Origin: Podarcis raffonei
Taxonomy: Eukaryota > Chordata > Lepidosauria > Squamata > Lacertidae
Reading direction: 5' to 3'
Assembly (NCBI RefSeq): GCF_027172205.1
Contig: NC_070618.1
Coordinates: 8,624,001 to 8,688,000, forward strand
DNA: 64,000 nucleotides
The notes beneath the pieces are model-generated. The model saw only the letters and a program-made list of their open reading frames with translations, was not told the DNA's origin and did no database searches. The position numbers and the translations under genes were made by a program. This document shows, piece by piece, positions 34,701 through 46,300 of the stretch (positions are counted from its first letter, which is position 1; every line of letters begins with the position of its first letter).

Positions 34701-35498
34701 GATGTTAGAGAGAGCCAGTGCGTTCCTGTGGAGAACATGCAAGATCATGAGTCACTGGCTGCGCAGCACAAGGCTATGGATATAGAACTAGAGGTGAAAG
34801 AGCAAGAAATGCCCATGGCAGAAGAGACAATTAAAGCAGTTTCTCAGAATGAAATTGAGCTGACAGTCGTTCCTTGTATCAGGTCTGAGGACTCAAATAC
34901 CACCTTTGAAAAAGAGACAGGTGTACTAAAAGATGCTTTACCTGATTTGTCCCAAAATACGGAAACCACAGAAACTTGTGAGATGCAGATTGTGACTGAT
35001 CCTGATCCAATACAAGAAACTGAAGAGGTACAACAAATGTGCGAGAGAGAAACTGTGAGTAACCCACATCCAGAAGATGTCAGTTCTACAAAAGAATTGC
35101 AGGCTGAAGACTCAGCAGAAGCTCCTCCACCACCGTCGCCGGAAAAACTGGAGAAGAGCACTAAAGCAGACCTCGTTTCAGCATCGTCCAGTGGCACAGT
35201 AGTAAATGAAAATCAGGAAATGGAAGAGGATGAAGGCATCCACAGTCACGAGGGCAGTGATATAAGTGACAACATATCAGAAGGCAGTGATGATTCTGGG
35301 TTAAATGGTGCTCGGACAGCACAGGAGAAAGATCAGAAACCACCCCAAGAAGTGGCAGAAGCCAAGGCCACAAAGGAGAACTATGTGTGCATATTCTGCG
35401 ATCGTTCATTTAAAAAGGAAGGTGAATACAGTAAGCACCTGAATCGCCATTTAGTAAATGTGTACTATCTTGAGAAAGCAACAAAGGGGCAAGATTAA
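27802..35498 (+). CDS. REST: REST (NRSF), complete coding region, 900 aa in three exons
   Basis: RE1-silencing transcription factor is a nuclear repressor of neuronal genes that recruits SIN3/HDAC through its N-terminus and CoREST/LSD1 through its C-terminus. Coding exons are 27802-28711, 32432-32515 and 33790-35498; all splice sites are AG/GT and the joined frame is 2703 nt. The N-terminus matches the conserved [29 protein letters not shown] and GEERQMAEL blocks. C2H2 fingers lie at residues 163-185, 220-242, 252-274, 280-302, 308-330, 336-359, 365-387, 393-416 and 863-885. A lysine-rich region follows finger 8. The beta-TrCP degron DEGIHS (812-817) and SEGSDDSG (828-835) are kept. Human REST is 1097 aa; the shortfall lies in the mammalian proline-rich repeat region, which is absent here. 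Start chosen by homology; it lies 10 nt into the exon. Confidence 0.97.
28712..32431 (+). other. REST intron with TG microsatellite
   Basis: 3.7 kb. A (TG)n run lies at 32338-32361 just before the exon. No other exon or clear repeat was found. Confidence 0.5.
32338..32361 (+). repeat. (TG)n microsatellite
   Basis: About 12 TG units, 70 nt upstream of a REST exon acceptor. Confidence 0.95.
32432..32515 (+). CDS. REST: REST coding exon 2: finger 5
   Basis: An 84-nt exon between ttttaatag and G|GTTGGT. It encodes ERPYRCSMC to RTHS, so finger 5 sits entirely in this exon. Skipping keeps the frame and removes exactly one finger. Confidence 0.95.
32516..33789 (+). other. REST intron between finger-5 and finger-6 exons
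   Basis: In mammals the neuronal exon N that yields truncated REST4 lies in this intron. I cannot identify such an exon here by eye; nothing else was recognised. Confidence 0.45.
33790..35498 (+). CDS. REST: REST coding exon 3: fingers 6-8, lysine-rich region, degron, finger 9
   Basis: It begins after ttgcttcag and encodes residues 332-900 with stop TAA at 35496-35498. The C-terminus is [10 protein letters not shown] then [13 protein letters not shown]. Confidence 0.97.
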
Positions 35499-38400
35499 CC
35501 AAACTGCAGTTTCATGACAGTTTATTCTAGAGCTTAGGTACCAGTTCTTGTAGAATCTTTGCTTAAGCTCAGTTTGCTTATACTTTTTAAAGTTGGTTGT
35601 GTTTTTCTGACCTTTGATGAAATGTTGAACTAATTAATTACTTGTATCTCTTTGATTAGAGAGGGCAAATAGGGTATGCATGCTGTGGCTTGTTAAATTG
35701 GCAGAACTCCTTGGGATAGAGCCCTGGAATCTCTTTGAGTATTTCTGTTGACTTGAAGCAGAACTATTCACAAGTTAGTAGGTTTAGAAATGTAGCCTTG
35801 GGGAACAACCCACCAAGAGTGTCTCCTGCACAGACTCTAAAAAAATAATAGAAGTGTGCAAGAGCACTGTTGTGCTGTTGCAGAGTCCTGTTTGTTTCCA
35901 TAGGACTTGAGCAGGAGATATTAACACAGTTGACTGAGCCCACAGTCTGGGCCTGTCCAGTCATTACATTCCAGGAAGATATTTCAGCCTGGTATGAGAC
36001 ACGTGCTCCTTCTCTCTTTCCCCTTTACTGCTAGGAGAAAGTCAAAGGTGAATCAGCATTTATTTGAACGTGGTATCTTCCTGATCACGCATTCAAAAAC
36101 CCCTTATTTGATCCTGTTTTATATACACTTGCTACAATGTGGAACTGCTTCCCCATATTCCATTTCTACACCATTGCAGTGTAGGTAAGGCCAAGTGTGT
36201 GAGTTTTCCCACCCCCTAATGGGAAGAAAACAGTAACTGGTCCTGTCCCTGTGGTTCTGATATTCAGAATACTTAGCTGTATGTGAATGGGGGTTTTCTG
36301 AAGACAGACTGGGTGGTTAGGGAGATAATGTCTTCAGTAAACAGCACAGCCTGGTTCACTCTTGTCCTCCTCCTTGTTCGGAAGGATGAGAGTCTTGGGT
36401 GTGAGACCATCAGGCTCATCCCTGGTTAATAATTCCTTGCAATGTGACAAGTGCACAGGCCATCTGTGCTTGTTGAACAAAGTGTTACAGAAATAAACTC
36501 CTAGAAATTGAAATATTGCTCCAATTGTTTCTAGAAAAATCTGCCTTTTTTATTTTCACCTGTTGGTATGATGAATGCTTAAAGAACTCACTGTGGCAGA
36601 TTATTTGTAAAAAGAGCACTTTCAGAAAAATGTTGAGGTTGGCTAACAGAAAACAAAATTGCATGATCATATATTTAATTTGCATATACATTTCAGGTCC
36701 CCCAATCATGATCAGCAAGCCAAAATCTTGGGAGTTCTTTCTACCTTTCTGTTGATTAGTGAATCCATTATTTGTTAAATACTACTTTTCGACAAGGTTC
36801 TTATTTCTTCTTGTGCTTTAAGAGATGAAAAAATGTTGCACATAATTGTTTTTATTTTTACCTATGCAGTTTAAGCCTTTAGGAGTTTAGTTATTTCTGT
36901 GTATATGAACACTTTATATATGCATGTTTGGTTTTTGTTAATGGGTTTCCTTCCTGTAATGTTGATTTTCAGGTTTGTTGCGTATTGTGGCCAGTGTTGT
37001 TTATCTTGACCACATTTTCTGGTTCTGAGTTTGTGCAGTGTTGTAGCTTTAATTATTTGATTTTGGAACAAATGATACTAAAGGAATGTCATCCCACAGA
37101 CCACACCAAGAACCAATTACTGCTCATGGATAGCTCCCCTTGTGAAAGGGGAACTTCTCAGTAGATTGTGCCCCCAAGAAGGTTGTTCATACATATCTCT
37201 GTATATAAGGTTGGATAATATATTCATATAGTATGCATTTTTATGCAGACAGTACTTTCTGCTGTTTTAGTGCATTTATTATTGCTGGGAGAAACTTTTC
37301 ATTGCCCTCCATTAAAATTAATAGGGGCATGCATGTGAAATTTCATGGGAAACTTAATTTGTTAATGGATGGTGCTTGTCGAGTTCTAAGCATGGAATAG
37401 TCAAATGAGAGCAAAAAATCCATTAAAAGTACACGTGAATTTTAAAATTTGCAAGTACTCTTGCCCAGCTCATACTCATTTCAGAGGGTCCTGTGCAGAA
37501 GAATTTCCAGGTGGATTGTGCTCCTTATCTGCTTGACAAAGACAAATGTTGGCAATTACATAATACATGGAATTTGAAATGATCAACACTATCAGGAAGA
37601 TCTTGGAAAGCAACAAATAAGGGAAGATGTAGAAATTCCTGATCCTTGTTCCATCAAGTTCTAACTTAAATTAATTACCCTGATACTTTTATACTTGACA
37701 TAAAAAGGAGCTGAAATGATTGGATATATTATGAATTTGCAAACACTGGGAGAAAAGTCACAAGTAAAGCAAGTCTGTTATCAGTAAGGTTTGAGGCATT
37801 TGGAATGTGTGAGCAGTGAGAAAACTGCAGGTCTTTTGCATCTATCCCCTTTTCCTAAATTTGTAGATATAAATGCCACCTGCAGTCCTGCAAAGCAACA
37901 TCTATGGAAGCTTGCACTTCCAAAGGGCACATTCCATCCCAGCAGCTTTTGCCAGTCTGATGCCTTCCATGCCATGTACTATCACTCCCACCTGGAGGGC
38001 ACCAGATAGGCAAAGGCTGATCTGTGAGGACGTTTCTCCAGGACAAACCCCATGAGTGTATTCTGGCATGGCTCTTGTTTACTTCTGGGGGCTTGCGCAG
38101 AAGAACTTCCTGCTAAACTGTGCCTCAGAATGGCTATCAGGATAGTTTTTTGACCTGCTGCAGAAATATTAAAGCAAACTCTTATTCTTTTGTCTTGGAG
38201 ACTGCTAACGCTTGCATTAGTTTAAGCTGTATTCGGTCTCTTTTCCTCCTCCTTTCTGCTAGAACCTTTTGTGGTTCTTTTTCGATGTAACTTGACTGAA
38301 TACAGGAACCTAATACTTCTGTGTAGTGGGTGGGTGGGTGGGTGGAGTTTTCTAATAGGAGGCCAAAGATCTGAGGGAGAAAAATCCCTTTAGGGCAGAA

Positions 38401-40065
38401 ATAAATTGTGTAACATTGGTTATTTGTGTGTGAATAGCTTGTGTTGAATACTTACTTTGGCTGTGACAATCATTGTCAACTGAGAATCAAGTTGCAACTA
38501 TATTTATGTTGAACCATTAAACACTGCTGAATTGTCTTCCTAACCAATTAGTTGGAATAGTATTAAACACAACTTTATTGTTGGATGTAAAATATTGTCA
38601 TTTTGTAAAATATTGTTTTGTAAAAGGTTTGGACAGAGGTTGGAAACTCCAGTACAGTGTAGAGTTTTTTTCTCTCTCTCTGCCTTTTTAAAAAGAGATG
38701 TTTCCACTTTGTAAAAGCCTTTGTGGCCTTAAGCTACATTTTTTGTGATTTTTTTTTTAAAAACAAGTTGGTTGAAAAGGTAGAGGCAAAGAGGTGTCAC
38801 TCGCAGTAATGACATTAGATGACTTCACATTACAAGAAAATGTTGTCATGTTACTCAGAAGAACTTACTAGCAAATGATCAGGAGTAAGACTTTCACGCT
38901 AGAAAAGACAGTAGAAGTTGGTACCTGTGTTGGGTAGTGTTTCTGAGCTTGAGAGGGCAAAACTGTTAAGTATTAAAATAATATCTTCCAGCGATGTAAT
39001 TGTTGTGTCTTGAGATATATTGGATATTGTGATTGACTTGAAATTCCTGTATGTTTTCCCCTATTTTGTTAGAATAGAAGGAGGTACCTATAGTGATTGA
39101 ACAGTTTAAAAATAAAACTGGTAAAAGATGGAATGTCACTTAATGTTAGATGTTGCAAGTGGATTAGTGAAATTAGGGTTAAACTACAGATGAGTTACTG
39201 TGTTTCTGCCTAAAGTAGATATTTCTTAAATTGAATTTTGAGATTGTCACAGGAATTTTGGATACTCCTTTCCAGCGTCTTCCTTTATTAAAGGGCTTCT
39301 CTCAGCAGCAATGCCTGTCATAACACCCCAGCCTGATACATCCTGCATTATCTCATGTTGTTTGACAGTGTGGCTAGTTAGTAGAATCTATAGTGTTTTT
39401 GGAAAAGTAGCCTAAAGAATGGATTACTAGGAACTTGGCAACACATCTTAATATTGCTGCTATTTAGGGATTGATTGACCTAAGGGCTGGAACTTTAAAT
39501 CTTTTCTACAGAACAAACTGACAGGTCAGTTAATACTCATAATGCCTTTGATTTCAGTATGTTGTTTTGCTGATGTATTGTAAGCACAGGTTCAGTTAGG
39601 TTTATTGAATCTTGATTGTGTAGCTAACAAGCTGAAATACAATATTAATTACATCCAGGTAGTTTAAGAAATTGTTTCACACATGTGTATATATACCTTT
39701 CCCTCCCCTAAAAAGCAAATCACACTAGCTAAAGAACTTTTTGTAAGCTGGCACTGAAACATTTTATGTTTGGTTGCACCGTGTTTGAAGCTTTTTACAG
39801 TGCAATACTTGTATTATTCTGTCAATTTAAACCAAAGGTAATTTTTTTTCATGCTTTCTCTCTACTGTAGTGCATGAAGAGCTTTTATATGTTTGTAATA
39901 GATGTAAAATCAGAAAAGATCACATATCCTGGGTTTTTTTATTTACCTAAACTATGTACAAGCCTTTGTCCAAAATGTAAGGTGTTAAACTAAATTGCAT
40001 ATTAACCCATGAGTGTATTTTCCTAAGCATAGTTATGTCAATAAACTTTATTAAGGAATATGTGT
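35499..40065 (+). other. REST: REST 3' UTR
   Basis: A long AT-rich 3' UTR runs from the stop to about 20 nt past the AATAAA at 40040-40045. It is almost free of recognisable repeats, unlike the flanking intergenic DNA, which supports it being transcribed and constrained. It holds a miR-9-type seed match ACCAAAG at 39831-39837, a CCAAAGA at 38363-38369, a GTGCAAT (miR-25/92-type) near 39800 and a GGGT run near 38329-38343. Confidence 0.75.
40040..40045 (+). promoter_or_regulatory. REST: REST poly(A) signal
   Basis: AATAAA followed within 25-45 nt by T/GT-rich sequence (tgtgtatctttcatctgtct), the usual cleavage context. Confidence 0.75.
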
Positions 40066-42970
40066 ATCTTTCATCTGTCTTTTCTGAATATTCAGCAAAT
40101 AATACCATTGGCTATGGAAGGGGTGGATAGAAGTTAAGAGAAGCATACATTGGTTGATCTCTGGGTGGTTTGAAATGGATTGACAAAGCTTTCTTGCTCC
40201 CAGCTGCTTAACGGTGGCAAGAAAATAACTCCCTAAATTGGTGAGAGGCAGAGATATGTGGAGGGACTGTGATAACCTGCGTTCAGTTCCAATACTTGAA
40301 ACAAATTCCTGGAATATGAATTAACCAGACCCCAATTATTGCCTCCTAGAGTTTTAGCAAAAAATTAAGTGGCTCCAGAAGCTTCACGGTTGGTCCTCTC
40401 CTGCGCTAAAGGGCCACAAGATGCATGCATAAAAATCTATATTGGCGAGGTGACGGGACCATGGTCATCTTTGGGGCTCTTCCACCCTCTTTGATATTCG
40501 ACCTGTCAGATAATCAACATTATCAAAGTAGGAGACAATTTCTGTAGCAGAAATTGTCTCTTGCTACCTGTGAAGCAGTAAACTGAATGACAGCTGTGCT
40601 AGAGCAATAAAAGATGTAATTTCCCCAGCATCTTGGATACTTGAATTATATTTAATTCTATTTTTATTACTGATATGTTTGCCATCCTGAGCTCCTTGGT
40701 GAAGAAGGGGGGTGGGAGATGAATTCAGTAGATACATAAATAAGGGGATATTTCCACACACCCCTATCCTTGAAGGCATTTCTTGATAGACAGCTGGCAG
40801 TGGACAAGAGCATAGAATGCATATTTAAGAACTTTGCCATCCTGTGAAGGTTAAAATAACACCAGTTATAAAGCAGTGTCTGCGAATGTCAGCAGTTGCC
40901 TGGCTAAATGCCCCAGTTCAAAAGACAATAAAGTTTTACTAAAATCTGTAAGACTTTTCTTCATTAAAATATTTTGGGTCAGTGCTTCAGGAGCTCTGAA
41001 GGTGGTGCCAGATACCTGCAAACATGGTCATTTGGTATTCTGTTCAGATTATACCAAGATTAAAGCTTGTCTCGTTTAGCAAATGAAGCTACGGTATACT
41101 TTGTTCTCCTTGTTGTCTCCAGCAAGTTGGTGCGCACAAATAAAATGAAGAAACAAAAGTTTTTGTCTTAAGAAATCTCCCACTGATGAGATGCACATTG
41201 AAATCCAATACCACGCTTCAAAAATAAAGGCTGTATTCTATAGTCTGTATAAATTTATGCAGAACAGGGCATATTTGCATAACATACTGGCTTTCTTTAG
41301 TAATGAGGAAGAACAAGAAACTATGGATTGCATTGAATCTTGGAAATCTTACATGGCAATTCTGCCTTCTGATTTTTCAGCAGGCACTACCCGCAATCTT
41401 CCAAGCAGATATTCACAAACATAATAACGATAAACATACATATATATTTTTTTAAAAGGGTGAGATTTGCTGAATTCTGTTCCTGTGGAATTACATTATG
41501 AGTCTTCTTGGTGTCCTAACATTGTGCAATGTTGAGGTCTGAAAAATCGCAGTACATCCAGTTCAATTACTGCCTTGTCAGACAGAACATACATCCAGTC
41601 AGCAGAAAAATATCATGACTAAATGCATGTCTCAATAATACTGTTGTTCCCTTTCCTACAGTCTTCATGGTAAGGTGTTAGTTTGGATTATGTTATCAAC
41701 AACCTTCTCATTTACTGTCATACATATTTCAAAATAATTCAGTGAGTGAGTGACGTCCTGACGGGTTTAGCTTTTTTTTGCTGTCAATGCTTCACTGCAT
41801 TAGGACAATGAACCACTATGTAAATGCTTTGATACATACCACTGCAGACCCAGCAACAGCAGTCTGTCCCTTCCTGGTTAAAACCATATTACTTCTCTGC
41901 CCTTGCTATTTTTTTTACGTCTAACAACACTCAACCTGTTCCCATAAGTCATTGAGAAAGATCTGGTGGGAAGTATTTTTTGATTAATGATTCCAGGAGA
42001 CTGAATTAAACTGACACTTGTATCTGCTATCAACAAAATGCCCACAAATTCATGCTGCAAAGGCAGTTTTGCAGTAGCAAATTGCATCCCCTGTGCGTCA
42101 AAGTGGAGAGTAAGATCTGCCCCTTTCAAGTGTCCTCAACCATTTTTTTAGGGGGGAAAGTAATGGTACATGAAGCACCAGTCTCAGTAAATAAGGACGT
42201 TGATTTTTAAAATATTTTAATGCTATATCCCCCTTTATTTGCTGTTGTGCAGGCTTCATTTACTGAGTGATGCCTGGACTTCCTGGCCTCAAGACGTCAC
42301 CGTTGACACAAGGGTCAGCAAGGCCAGAGTTACAGGCCCGAAGGCTTTACTCACAGTGCCCCTTTCCATGCATAACAGCAAGGTACCACTGCAACAGTTT
42401 ATGGAGCTCAAACATGGACAGGGTTTTGAATCCTTTGAATGTACAGATGCCCTTGATTTTCTCTTATCTTGCCAAGTTTCATAAAGGAGCTAGTTCCTTA
42501 GGAACGGGAAAACTTGGAACAGGAGTTTAAGAGCTAATGTGAAAAGTGGACAACCACAGCTTCCATTCTTTCTCCTGCTTCGTTCATCTATCCATCCTCA
42601 AGGGCTCTTGCCCACACACATACTGCACTTCATCATTTCAGGAATGGAGAGCAACAGAGCCCTCCCACACTCTGCTTGCTGCCATCTTCCCTCTGGGAAT
42701 ACAAGATTCTGCTTGACCCTAGTCAGGGAGCCTTCCTCCTGGTGGGAGACCCAGCCTGCTCTGCTCATTCCATTTCTTTCACCATCAGAGAACAAAGAGA
42801 TCTACAGGCAATTAGGTGCACATGAGATAGCTGGGAAGCCAAGCCCAGAGCTTGACACCTAGAGCCTTGTTTTGCAGTACTGCTATGCTCTGTTTGGGTC
42901 TCTACAAGTGGCAGGAAAATGTGTATTGGCCACAAAGAAGGGTGGGGATTCATATAAATGATACAACACG
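40066..42970. other. Convergent intergenic spacer between REST and NOA1
   Basis: 2.9 kb. It holds a perfect small stem-loop at 40532-40560 and a possible LINE tail at about 40640-40745. No gene was recognised. Confidence 0.5.
40532..40560. repeat. Perfect 13-bp inverted repeat with 3-nt loop
   Basis: gagacaatttctg, loop tag, cagaaattgtctc; all 13 pairs match. Confidence 0.9.
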
Positions 42971-42990
42971 TTTAGAACTTCAAATCCTTA

Positions 42991-42996
42991 TTTATT
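42991..42996 (-). promoter_or_regulatory. NOA1: NOA1 poly(A) signal
   Basis: TTTATT on the plus strand is AATAAA on the minus strand, 105 nt past the NOA1 stop. Confidence 0.65.
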
Positions 42997-43100
42997 TTTT
43001 TACAAAACTTGTTTTACAACAATCAATCTGAAAAGAAAGGTATGTTCTGTGCAAATAGCACTGTGTCATCCTTGGGTAAATGACCTGTTGGGAGATTTCA

Positions 43101-43339
43101 TTATCTACAGTTTCTTAGATTCCCCAGCCTTGTTTTCTTATTTACATCTCTCTTTAAGTTTGCCACAAGGGGAGGTGGTTTTTTAGTTTCATATGCTGCA
43201 CTTCGTTGCAGACGACGTCCTTTGATGTGAACGATGTATGGCAACAGAGGTGGTTTACGTACTGTCAGTGCTGTTCCTTCAGGAGTATAGCATTTGAGAT
43301 GTACTTTGTCATTCAGATGAGCTGTTACTGCAACCCAGC
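43101..43339 (-). CDS. NOA1: NOA1 exon 7, C-terminus and stop
   Basis: It starts [10 protein letters not shown] after ctacacag, includes [20 protein letters not shown] and ends NLRNCR-TAG/TAA region with stop at 43101-43103. Confidence 0.95.
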
Positions 43340-46300
43340 CTGTGTAGAAGAAATACCAGAACATGTATATAATCTAAACAAAATGAAATCGGATCGGAAC
43401 ATTGGATTTGCTGGTTGAACAACTCCTTGAATGAAGCAGGACTATGTCAAATATCATTTTTCAGTATTAAGACAATATATATATTTACTCTTTTTTTTTT
43501 AGGGCCTGTCCAAAAATCTTTATACTCAGTAAAATCCCAAGAACTTGATAAGAGATTGAGAAATTGGGAACATTCCTCCCCCCCCCCCCAAAGTCTACTA
43601 CACTACACTAGCTCTCTGGTTATATTCATGATCAGGACAAAACAAGAAGTACCAGGGTACGTAGCTACCCTGCCCGACACAAGAAAAACATTTGCAGAAG
43701 TTACCAGCAGATGAAAGCTTTATATCAGCCACTGCCTCGGTACTGCCAATTCCTTCCAAAATCACATCCTGATGGACAAGTGGCGGGAATTCTTTCATTC
43801 GTTCTTCACCTCCCATAGGAACCTTATATTACAAGCCAGGGATTAAACAGTAAAAAAAATGAATAACTCTTCATTTACATAGTAATGTAATTAGCAAATT
43901 ATAAAATAAGTAGCAGGTCAAGTCGGGGAGATAAAGCCCAAGGGTGGGGGCAAGTTAACCGAGAATAAAGTAGGCTGGCAGCCAACCAAGCAACAACAAT
44001 TGTATTTTGGGATTTTATTTTCATTGTTTTTTAAACCACTTTGATTCGTGAGAAAACTGTTAAAAAGGAAAGAGAAGACAGGATTGAACAAGAAGAACAG
44101 ATCAAACAGAACAAAGGTGTAGAAAGGAAATCAGTGGGGCTTACTTTTAAGTAGACATTTACAGAACTGCTCTGTTAGAAAAAGATAAGGAAAACGAAAA
44201 TGGAGAAAGAAGTGAGATGTGGTTGAAACAGTGACAGAAAACCGCAAGCTGAATGGCAGAAAAGAGAAACAAGGAGTTGAAGATAAAAAGCCACTGCAAT
44301 ACGCCAGATATAAAATAAGACTGATAATCCAAGCAGGACCTGTCAAGTATTGGAGGAAAGGGTTGCTTTAAGAGACTTTTCAGGTTTAGGGGTGCATTCT
44401 CTCACGGACAAGCTTCTGTGGCACACATGCCAATGGTGGGATTATAAATCCTGAAGGACAGCATTTGGCCCCCAAACCAGAGGTTCCTCACTCTTGATTT
44501 AAAGTGGTGTCTTGTCAAAATGGGGACATTGCCTGGACTCTGATCCTCAGTGCACTTTAAAGTGTTGATCACAACACAATTTTTTAAAGTAAAAAACCAC
44601 AATGCGTGGTCACACATAAGCCTCAATTTCTATGGATATTCTGGAATGAAATGATGTGTTCAACTCCATGCAACTGCAGGATTCAGTAGACTTAAAACGA
44701 CATCGGATGGATTCACTCATTCTATTTAATAATCTTATTATCCCGGTGGGGTCCTCCCCAGTTCCAATATTGTCTCTTCCCTTAGGAATCGTGGACTAAT
44801 CTTACTGACTACTGTAAACTAAGATGTGTGAAATGCACTTTCTCTTGATTGCAATCAAGCTTCTGTTTGAACTCTTCAAGATGTCTGATGGTGCTTATAA
44901 GATTCAGGGTGAACAAAAGGAAGTAACTTCACACAGCTTTGGCTATATTCCAGTTTCTTAGCACTACTTTAGGTATTTCCACCCCAAGTAAGGCCTAGAT
45001 TGTAAAGCACCTTGTTAGAAATTTATATACATTAACAGCAATAAAATTAAAATCTAAGATATCTCCAGTTGCTGAGATAGCACATCTTGCAATGAGGCTG
45101 CTCTATAGTGTGGCTTTAACAGGGAATAATCTTTTTGCAGTAGTGCTCACAGAATGCTATTTAATTCTATTATCTTCTTTGCTGAGATTGGATAGAAGCA
45201 AAACAATGTGAGGTATTATTTCTTTCTTGCATAAAGTGGAAGACCACCAAGATACGGAGAACTCATCTGAGACAATGCAGTCATGGTGCTGGCTAAGAGC
45301 AGAACAAAGCCTGCCTTGTACTAGACCTAAGAGGCACAATAATGAATGGCTGTGGAAGGAGAGAGATCACAAGGCATTAGCCCTCATAGATTTTCCAATG
45401 GTAGAGACAGTACTGGCTTACCTTCAGTAATGTTTGACCTGCATGTTTTTGATAGACAGCATCTGCTTTTTCTACTGTAGTGATGTGCACAGGCAACAAA
45501 TTAGAGGCCACAACAGAAAACCAGCAGGACTGGTCTCCCTAAAGAGTAATAAAGCTGAAAATGAATTGTCTGAAATAAATTCTATTAAGTTTAAAAGACC
45601 AGTTTCATCAATAAGCTTAAAGCCATCTTTGCTAACAAGAATTCTCCATTCTCTATAGTTGACTGTGATTTAGTGATAGAAGGCTGGACAGACCTGCATT
45701 CTTATAAACATTTCCAGATCCACAGTTACTAACAAGGGACTGGAGAAACAGGATTTTCAGTCTGATAATACTCTTTCTATAGTTATTCCACCCTTGCCTT
45801 TTAATTTAATATCCAAAGAAAAAACATAAAGCCCTTAATATAATGTTTCCAGTTTGGGAAGAGATATCTTAAGATTCAGCAAACAAGAAACACAATGTAT
45901 TTAATGAACAATTTAGCTTAGCTGTGTTATTTTGGCTTTCTTACAACATGATACTCCAAAACTCTGGAAACATGCACACATACACTTTTTCATACAAAAC
46001 AGCTGCAGCTTGTTTTCCTTTTGCTCAGTGAAGATGCAGGCAACTTATTCTGTTTCAGACATACAGAGCTTGAAAATAATTGCTGAAGAACTGAACAACA
46101 GACATCACCTTATTGAATATTCATCCTCATAACTTTTCAATAACAGAGTAACAGTAAATCTTGAGGATATAAACAATGGAAAATCAATCCTTTTGTTAGC
46201 CCAGAGGTACGGTCAGAAACTGGATCTCTACCCAAAGGAAAACGTTTTTGGTGGTGGTGGTGGGGAGTGAAGAGAAGAATCAGAGAGAATACCAGAGGCA

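Noticed and set aside
33831-35409. Several antisense open frames over REST coding exon 3
   Set aside because: They are complements of the lysine/glutamate-rich REST frame and have no independent support.
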